Under the pieces are notes generated by a model. The model was given only the letters and a program-made list of their open reading frames with translations, was not told the DNA's origin and searched no databases. From Bacteroidota bacterium (GTDB lineage: Bacteria > Bacteroidota > Kryptoniia > Kryptoniales > JAKASW01), in assembly GCA_021796055.1 (NCBI GenBank), contig JAJYOS010000012.1:1-19045 (forward strand): DNA of 19,045 nucleotides, read 5' to 3'. Position 1 is the stretch's first letter. Every line of letters begins with the position of its first letter. Made by a program: the position numbers and the translations under genes. This document shows positions 1 through 4,057 of this stretch, one piece after another.

Positions 1-1
1 A

Positions 2-247
2 TTTAACCCGACTACAGCAATTAGCTATCAGCTCTCGGCAGTCAACAACGTAACATTGAGGATTTACGATGTCCTCGGAAGGGAGGTGAAAACACTGGTG
101 AATAACGAGAGACAAACACCCGGAACCTACACAGTAATCTGGAACGGAACAAATGAAGAAGGAGAACATGTGAGTTCCGGTATGTATTTCTACAGGCTGA
201 TAACAGAGCATGGTATACTGACCAAAAAGGCAGTTTACCTGAAGTAA
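2..247 (+). CDS. 3' end of a T9SS cargo protein (C-terminal sorting domain)
   Basis: The 5' end of this gene lies outside the window. The reading frame is open from base 2 and stops at TAA 245-247, leaving about 81 residues. They start inside the motif FNPTTAISYQL and continue with LRIYDVLGREVKTLV and end with SSGMYFYRL and a basic tail, KKAVYLK. This is the beta-sandwich C-terminal sorting domain (type A, Por secretion tail) of the type IX secretion system. It takes proteins across the outer membrane and is usually removed on secretion. The catalytic or binding part of the protein is not visible, so its substrate cannot be named. The next gene, 16 bases downstream, carries the same kind of domain. 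An internal ATG at 56 could be mistaken for a start, but the frame and the domain clearly continue upstream. Confidence 0.85.
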   Translation, partial: FNPTTAISYQLSAVNNVTLRIYDVLGREVKTLVNNERQTPGTYTVIWNGTNEEGEHVSSGMYFYRLITEHGILTKKAVYLK

Positions 248-263
248 CGCACGATGATCACTA

Positions 264-1217
264 ATGAGCCGCAAAATGAAAACTCAGATACAGACTTGGT
301 TAGGAATTAATTGTGGAGCTGTTCTTTTTCTCTGCTTGTTGGTTCTACACGGTTCCGCCATAGCTCAAGCTTCCGACTCTCTCAAATACTTTCCCTGCGA
401 TGCCGGAGACGAATGGCTCTACTATGTCGAATACTCGCCAACGCAAGGTGAATTCAAAACAATAAAAGTCGATTCGGTGCTCAGCCATCCGCTCGGACGG
501 CTGGTCTATATGAGCGGGGACAACGAAAGAGGTACCGAGTTTGTCGTGGACACTGCCAACGGATTCATTTATGGTGTCTTTTCAGGCGAAAATCCCGACA
601 GCGTCGACTCACTTCCGAATGTTTATCGTCTAGACGCTCAAGTAGGTAATTACTGGCGTGTGCCCGTCCCCTATGCTGGGGTGAGCGCGATGTTCGATAC
701 AACTGTCTTTGGGGTACGAAGGAAGATAAAGGAATTTTCTTTGTTTGGGACTTTCCAGGGCGATACGACAGGAGGTCAGGATCATAACCCCGATACATGG
801 TTCTCCTATTTCTCCGAACAGTATGCTTATGGAATCGGAATGACATACCGATATGTTGAACCGGGCGAGGGATGGTTCTTGGTAGGCGCGATTATCGATG
901 GCGATACGCTTGGCACCTTGATGGCTGTGAATGAGAAGAAGAATAATGTCCCGAGAACCATTCAACTCAACCAGAATTATCCTAACCCATTTAACCCAAC
1001 GACCGTCATTCAGTACCAGCTGCCAAAAGACACCCATGTCACTCTTAAGATCTACGACATACTCGGCCGAGTGGTGGCCACCCTGGTCGATGGAGAAGAG
1101 ACCGCGGGCCCTCATGAAGTCGTGTTTGACGGCTCGAGGTTTGCCAGCAGTGTCTATTTCTACAGGTTGTCAACGCCAACATATTCGAAGATTCAGAAGA
1201 TGATCTTGATGAAGTAA
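264..1217 (+). CDS. Secreted protein of unknown function with T9SS sorting domain
   Basis: The 317-residue product begins with a basic, then hydrophobic signal peptide (about residues 1-35, hydrophobic core GAVLFLCLLVLHG, likely cleavage after AIAQA). The mature part, about residues 37-230, starts SLKYFPCDAGDEWLYYV and is rich in beta-prone stretches. It recalls the short 'YFPL..G..W.Y' secreted proteins common in Ignavibacteria-like genomes, but I cannot assign a function. Residues 236-317 are a type IX secretion sorting domain: LNQNYPNPFNPTT, then LKIYDILGRVVATLV, then YFYRL and the tail QKMILMK. Sec export followed by T9SS surface delivery is inferred from these two signals. The usual 'SGVYFYRL' glycine is replaced (ASSVYFYRL). 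No good ribosome site is visible, and the ATG at 276 (MKTQIQ) is an equally plausible start. A strong terminator follows. Confidence 0.8.
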   Translation: MSRKMKTQIQTWLGINCGAVLFLCLLVLHGSAIAQASDSLKYFPCDAGDEWLYYVEYSPTQGEFKTIKVDSVLSHPLGRLVYMSGDNERGTEFVVDTANGFIYGVFSGENPDSVDSLPNVYRLDAQVGNYWRVPVPYAGVSAMFDTTVFGVRRKIKEFSLFGTFQGDTTGGQDHNPDTWFSYFSEQYAYGIGMTYRYVEPGEGWFLVGAIIDGDTLGTLMAVNEKKNNVPRTIQLNQNYPNPFNPTTVIQYQLPKDTHVTLKIYDILGRVVATLVDGEETAGPHEVVFDGSRFASSVYFYRLSTPTYSKIQKMILMK

Positions 1218-1243
1218 GCTGAGGCTGACCACATACAGTTTAC

Positions 1244-1278
1244 AAGTCCCGCTGCGAGAAATCACGGCGGGACTTTTT
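1244..1278 (+). terminator. Intrinsic terminator after the T9SS cargo genes
   Basis: The arm AAGTCCCGC (1244-1252) pairs perfectly with GCGGGACTT (1267-1275) around a 14-base loop, and the 3' arm runs straight into a T tract (1274-1278, TTTTT). This is a textbook rho-independent terminator on the + strand, 26 bases after the stop codon. On the - strand the hairpin is followed by TTGTAAAC, a poor T tract, so it is probably not the terminator for the converging lexA-like gene. Confidence 0.85.
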
Positions 1279-1376
1279 GTTATTTGGCGGGACGCATAGA
1301 ATGAGGTATTGTTCGGTAACAGGGGAGAATCTCCACCGGCTCAGACAAGAAAAGCGGCGCGTTGTTAAGCGAAGGG

Positions 1377-2003
1377 TTACTTCGTTTTCCGGAAAGTGAG
1401 CACAACCTCACCCGCAACGAAGAACTGTCTGTCGTCGGGAGAGAAGCTCAGTATCTGGTATGACTTGTTTGATGGTTTGAGGTGGATCTTCTCGTTGGCG
1501 AATTCGTAGAACCTGACTATCAGGACACCTGCGGCGCTTCCAAGGACGAGCGAGTTCTGATCGGGCTGGGCAACGCGTCTGCAAACGACGTAATCTCCCT
1601 TGAATAATCCGACGAAGTTCATGGCGTCGTCGGAGACCTTGACGGCGAAGAGCTCACCGTCGGGGAGAAGCTTCGCGTCGAAGTGAAGCACATCGACTAT
1701 GTTGGAAAAAATAATTTCTCTGGATTCAATTCTTGAAACGAGCGGAATTGTCCTGACTGACGGTGGGAGGTCGGGATTTGTAAGTTCGGTTCTCGGGAGG
1801 TTGATTCCGCGAGAGCGTCCGGGTTCCCGTTCGATGTAGCCTTTCTTTTCGAGGGCTTTGAGCAGGTCGCTGACGGCTCGTGTTGAGCGAATCCCCATTT
1901 GTTCACCCAACTCACGGAATGTAGGTGGCTTGGAGTGGTCTTTCAAGTAGCGCCGAATGAATTCAAGCGCTTCACCTTGCCGTTTAGTTAGCCCTCGTGC
2001 CAT
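1377..2003 (-). CDS. lexA: LexA-family repressor lacking the self-cleavage residues
   Basis: The 208-residue product has the two LexA parts. An N-terminal winged helix-turn-helix (about 1-70) shows LTKRQGEALEFI, PPTFRELGEQMGI and a recognition helix STRAVSDLLKALEKKGYIE, then SRGINL. A C-terminal S24-type fold (about 85-205) shows IPLVSRI, DGELFAVKVS and GDYVV. By eye alignment with E. coli LexA, the Ala84-Gly85 cleavage pair becomes Ser94-Arg95, the catalytic Ser119 becomes Ala127 (VSDDAM in place of VSGMSM), and the general-base Lys156 becomes Val163 (VLIVRF in place of VTVKRL). Protein length and reading frame are intact. A DNA-binding repressor that cannot cleave itself in response to RecA is inferred, so it may be a paralogue with a non-SOS role. 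It diverges from mraZ and the dcw operon across 310 bp and has its own good promoter. ATG 2003 is the only sensible start. Confidence 0.85.
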   Translation of the reverse strand: MARGLTKRQGEALEFIRRYLKDHSKPPTFRELGEQMGIRSTRAVSDLLKALEKKGYIEREPGRSRGINLPRTELTNPDLPPSVRTIPLVSRIESREIIFSNIVDVLHFDAKLLPDGELFAVKVSDDAMNFVGLFKGDYVVCRRVAQPDQNSLVLGSAAGVLIVRFYEFANEKIHLKPSNKSYQILSFSPDDRQFFVAGEVVLTFRKTK

Positions 2004-2011
2004 TTCGATCT

Positions 2012-2040
2012 AAATTACACAACACAAGTTTAGCTGTCAA
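2012..2040 (-). promoter_or_regulatory. Sigma70-type promoter of the lexA-like gene
   Basis: On the - strand a perfect -35 box TTGACA (2040-2035) and a -10 box TAATTT (2017-2012) are separated by exactly 17 bp. A start point about 6-8 bases past the -10 would fall near 2004-2006, which leaves almost no leader before ATG 2003 and no Shine-Dalgarno sequence. The mRNA may therefore be leaderless or nearly so. The spacer contains AACTTGT (2030-2024), a word repeated elsewhere in this region. Confidence 0.7.
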
Positions 2041-2056
2041 GAAATAACCCAAACTT

Positions 2057-2085
2057 TTGTTCAACTTGTTTACTAAAGATATTAT
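2057..2085 (+). promoter_or_regulatory. Candidate distal promoter P1 for the dcw operon
   Basis: TTGTTC (2057-2062), a 17-bp spacer and TATTAT (2080-2085) resemble a sigma70 promoter. The spacer contains AACTTGTTTACTAAA (2063-2077), which joins the two words repeated in this control region. A transcript from here would have a leader of about 220 bases. The call is by eye only. Confidence 0.4.
2068..2077. repeat. GTTTACTAAA repeat, copy 1
   Basis: The 10-mer contains the odd palindrome TTTACTAAA. It sits in the spacer of candidate promoter P1, joined to AACTTGT on its left. The identical 10-mer occurs at 2244-2253. Confidence 0.5.
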
Positions 2086-2142
2086 AACGGCATCTTATGT
2101 GAAAAATAGGCTGAAATTTTGCGGAATCTGTGCGATTTGCTT

Positions 2143-2163
2143 GGTGGGGAAAAATGGAAAAAA
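2143..2163 (+). promoter_or_regulatory. Upstream MraZ-like box pair
   Basis: GGTGGGGAAAA (2143-2153) is followed by ATGGAAAAAA, which puts TGGGG (2145) and TGGAA (2155) 10 bp apart. E. coli MraZ is known to bind TGGGN repeats separated by 5 nt, the same 10-bp period. The same 11-mer recurs at 2206-2216, 63 bp downstream, on the other side of P2. Confidence 0.5.
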
Positions 2164-2169
2164 TAATGC

Positions 2170-2197
2170 TTGACTTTTGGAGCCCGTTGGTTAAATT
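2170..2197 (+). promoter_or_regulatory. Candidate proximal promoter P2 for mraZ and the dcw operon
   Basis: TTGACT (2170-2175), a 16-bp spacer and TAAATT (2192-2197) make a good sigma70-type promoter, with a predicted start near 2204 and a leader of about 110 bases. TGGG boxes lie on both sides, and an inverted repeat covers the -10 hexamer. This is the layout expected of a promoter under tight local control. Confidence 0.55.
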
Positions 2198-2204
2198 TCC
2201 AACG
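2185..2204. repeat. Inverted repeat centred on the P2 -10 box
   Basis: Perfect 6-bp arms CGTTGG (2185-2190) and CCAACG (2199-2204) flank an 8-bp centre TTAAATTT that contains the candidate -10 hexamer. A dimeric repressor bound here would block P2. Which protein binds it, if any, is unknown. Confidence 0.55.
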
Positions 2205-2205
2205 T

Positions 2206-2241
2206 GGTGGGGAAAAGTGGGGAAGTTCCCAGCTTTTCCCA
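2206..2241. promoter_or_regulatory. MraZ-like boxes forming a 31-bp near-palindrome
   Basis: TGGGG occurs at 2208 and 2218 on the + strand, and CCCA occurs at 2228 and 2238, meaning TGGG on the - strand. All are spaced by 10 bp. Together they make a dyad centred on base 2225: outer arms GGGAAAAG (2210-2217) and CTTTTCCC (2233-2240), inner palindrome GGGAAGTTCCC (2220-2230). Of 15 symmetric base pairs, 13 match. The position just after the predicted P2 start suits an operator for MraZ, encoded directly downstream. In RNA the same sequence would fold into a strong hairpin. Confidence 0.6.
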
Positions 2242-2243
2242 GT

Positions 2244-2253
2244 GTTTACTAAA
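2244..2253. repeat. GTTTACTAAA repeat, copy 2
   Basis: This is the second identical copy of the 10-mer at 2068-2077, here followed directly by AACTTGT (2254-2260). It lies downstream of P2, in the mraZ leader. Pairing the same two words twice in one intergenic region suggests a protein-binding site. Confidence 0.5.
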
Positions 2254-2259
2254 AACTTG

Positions 2260-2275
2260 TCCCCAAATGTGGGGA
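2260..2275. repeat. Short GC-rich inverted repeat in the mraZ leader
   Basis: TCCCC (2260-2264) and GGGGA (2271-2275) flank AAATGT. The CCCC block and the TGGGG block are again about 10 bp apart, so this may be a further MraZ site or a small leader hairpin 38 bases before the mraZ ATG. No T tract follows, so it is not a terminator. Confidence 0.45.
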
Positions 2276-2313
2276 ATTTGTCCGAAAGATAAATCGGAGA
2301 AGTTCAGAGGAAG

Positions 2314-2772
2314 ATGTCGTCATTCAAAGGACGCTACGAATACGTTTTAGACTCCAAGGGAAGGCTCAGCATCCCGGCAAAATTGCGAAAAAGCCTCTCT
2401 TCCGAAGCTCATGACACCTTTGTCGTGACGCGCGGAGTCGAAAAATGCCTCTACGTTTATCCCCTCGATGAATGGCGGCGACTTGAAGAAAAGCTCCGCT
2501 CCCTCAACCAATTTCTGGAGAAGCACAGATACTTCATCAGAACCCTCCTCATGTGGGCTTCGGAAGAATTCCCTCTGGACTCACAATCGCGTATTACAAT
2601 TCCCAAAAATCTGCTCGAATTCGCAGAGATCGAGAAGGAGGTCGTCATTATCGGCGCCCTCGAAAGAATCGAGCTCTGGCATCCAAAGACATTCAATGAG
2701 TATTTGAATTCTCAACCGGAAAATTACGCCTCCGTGGTCGAACAAATCATGGCGGTTAATGTCAACAAATAA
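2314..2772 (+). CDS. mraZ: MraZ, transcriptional regulator and first gene of the dcw cluster
   Basis: The 152-residue product has two AbrB-like halves, each with the diagnostic DxxxR motif: DSKGRLSIPAKLR (Asp13-Arg17) and DSQSRITIPKNL (Asp89-Arg93). The length matches the family. MraZ proteins form ring-shaped oligomers, bind TGGGN direct repeats and repress their own dcw operon in E. coli, though homologues can activate. Boxes of that type lie just upstream (2145-2274), so autoregulation is expected here. AGAGGA (2306-2311) precedes ATG 2314 closely and supports the start. The stop codon overlaps the next start (TAATG, one shared base), so rsmH translation is probably coupled to this gene. 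Confidence 0.96.
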   Translation: MSSFKGRYEYVLDSKGRLSIPAKLRKSLSSEAHDTFVVTRGVEKCLYVYPLDEWRRLEEKLRSLNQFLEKHRYFIRTLLMWASEEFPLDSQSRITIPKNLLEFAEIEKEVVIIGALERIELWHPKTFNEYLNSQPENYASVVEQIMAVNVNK

Positions 2773-3689
2773 TGGCCGTTTATCACGAACCCGTACTGCT
2801 GAAGGAGAGTATTGATCTGTTGGTTACCGACTCGAACGGTACATATATAGACGCGACGTTTGGCGGAGGCGGGCACACACGCGAGATTCTCTCGAGGCTC
2901 GGAAAGGATGGGAGGGTCCTCGCATTTGACGTCGATGATAACTCCCGCCGCATCGCGGATGAACTCTCTTCTGAAGACGGACGTCTTTCGTTTGTTCCGC
3001 AGAACTTTTCCCACTTGAAGGAATTCGGAAAAGAGAGCGGGCTCGATTCTTCCGCCGGCATTCTCTTCGATCTCGGTGTTTCCTCGTATCAACTGGACAA
3101 CGAAGAAGGGTTCAGCTACAGGCGCGACGAGAGGCTCGACATGAGGCTCGATAAGAAACTCGATATCTCGGCTTACGAAGTAGTCAACTCTTACCAAGCC
3201 GACGAGCTCGCCGACATGTTTTTCAAGTTCGGAGAGGAGCCGAGGTCGCGGGTTCTCGCAAGGGCAATCGTCAAGGCGAGGGGAAAGAACAGAATTGAGA
3301 CAACCGCTCAGCTCGCAGAGATCGTCGCGCACGTGTGCGGAAGATCGGATAAGACGCTCTCTCGTATTTTCCAGGCCCTCAGGATAGAGGTCAATGGAGA
3401 ACTCGATTCCCTGTCGGCCGGACTCGACGGGGCTGTCGACCTGGTTTCCCGCGGCGGCAGGATTGCCGTCATATCCTATCATTCGCTCGAAGACAGGATC
3501 GTCAAGGAGAAGTTCAAATTTGAGGCGGCGACCTGTGTCTGTCCTCCGGAAGCTATCATCTGTACATGCGGCAAGAAGGCGCGGGTCAGGATACTCACTC
3601 GCAAGCCTATCGCGCCGGGTGAAACGGAGATCAGGGCTAACCGCAGGGCGCGCAGCGCGAAGCTGAGAGTGGCGGAGAAAACAATATGA
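2772..3689 (+). CDS. rsmH: 16S rRNA (cytosine-1402-N4)-methyltransferase RsmH
   Basis: The 305-residue product matches RsmH (formerly MraW) along its length. The S-adenosylmethionine-binding loop is YIDATFGGGGHT (residues 25-36). Other family motifs are FDLGVSSYQLD, FSYRRDERLDMR and VISYHSLEDRIVK. The enzyme methylates N4 of C1402 in 16S rRNA, in the ribosomal decoding centre, and almost always follows mraZ. A cysteine-rich stretch (CVCPPEAIICTCG) near residue 255 fits the variable insert in this family. The start overlaps the mraZ stop by one base, and the TGA stop overlaps the ftsL start as ATGA. Nothing is missing. Confidence 0.96.
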   Translation: MAVYHEPVLLKESIDLLVTDSNGTYIDATFGGGGHTREILSRLGKDGRVLAFDVDDNSRRIADELSSEDGRLSFVPQNFSHLKEFGKESGLDSSAGILFDLGVSSYQLDNEEGFSYRRDERLDMRLDKKLDISAYEVVNSYQADELADMFFKFGEEPRSRVLARAIVKARGKNRIETTAQLAEIVAHVCGRSDKTLSRIFQALRIEVNGELDSLSAGLDGAVDLVSRGGRIAVISYHSLEDRIVKEKFKFEAATCVCPPEAIICTCGKKARVRILTRKPIAPGETEIRANRRARSAKLRVAEKTI

Positions 3690-4057
3690 GCGAAGAAACA
3701 AGACAGCCCGACGAGCAGAAAAAGCCGTCCAAGGCACCGTCGCTCTCTGTCTCCAGGTTCATCATCGTGCTGGGAGGAGCGGTAGCCATACTCCTTTTGA
3801 TAGTAAACAACAGCGTGACGGTCGATGCTCTTGTCACAGAGATGGGTTCGCTGGATTCGACTTACGCGCGGCTCAGGTTTCAGAACGATTCACTCCAGGC
3901 AGAACTCAAGAGACTTTCGAGTGCGGAGAGAATAACGAGAATCGCATCCGAGAAACTCGGGCTGGTTTACAGCAGCCAGACTCTCGAACAAATAGAGATC
4001 GACAAGGATAAGTTGAAAGAAGCCGAAAAACAGGATGCAAGAGACTCGACAAGATAA
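3686..4057 (+). CDS. ftsL: FtsL-like divisome protein
   Basis: This is a small bitopic protein of 123 residues. It has a charged cytoplasmic tail (1-23), one membrane helix (about 25-42, FIIVLGGAVAILLLIV), a periplasmic coiled coil (about 48-80, rich in Leu, Gln and Glu) and the conserved ERITRIASEKLGLVY segment typical of FtsL/DivIC. FtsL joins FtsQ and FtsB to recruit and activate FtsW-FtsI. Sequence conservation in this family is low, so the call rests on topology, the ER.AxEKLG motif and position between rsmH and ftsI. It overlaps rsmH by 4 bases and the following ftsI by 23 bases. Confidence 0.88.
   Translation: MSEETRQPDEQKKPSKAPSLSVSRFIIVLGGAVAILLLIVNNSVTVDALVTEMGSLDSTYARLRFQNDSLQAELKRLSSAERITRIASEKLGLVYSSQTLEQIEIDKDKLKEAEKQDARDSTR

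Larger units (their letters stand above)
2004..2313. promoter_or_regulatory. Divergent lexA-like / mraZ control region, 310 bp
   Basis: No gene fits here, and the stretch is more AT-rich than its surroundings. It contains one - strand promoter for the lexA-like gene, two candidate + strand promoters for mraZ and the dcw operon, several TGGGG/CCCCA blocks spaced by 10 bp, a 31-bp near-palindrome, a 20-bp dyad over a -10 box, an 11-bp direct repeat, two copies of GTTTACTAAA and three of AACTTGT. Each is listed separately. The stretch 2086-2142 shows nothing I can interpret. Confidence 0.75.

Noticed and set aside
1266..1293. GGCGGGAC repeated at 1266 and 1286
   Set aside because: The first copy is part of the terminator stem. 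Two 8-mers 20 bases apart without further structure are not enough to call a repeat element.
1410..1532. Ala-Gly pairs in the LexA-like protein (A158-G159 and A197-G198) as alternative cleavage sites
   Set aside because: Both lie inside the C-terminal core, well after the hinge loop where LexA is cut. The hinge position itself reads Ser94-Arg95.
2260..2275. TCCCC/GGGGA hairpin as an intrinsic attenuator of mraZ
   Set aside because: The stem is only 5 bp and is followed by AATTTG rather than a T tract. A protein site or incidental dyad is more likely.
2724..3737. 337-codon open frame on the - strand opposite rsmH
   Set aside because: It lies fully opposite a clear rsmH with conserved motifs and shows no recognisable domain. 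It is a codon-bias shadow.
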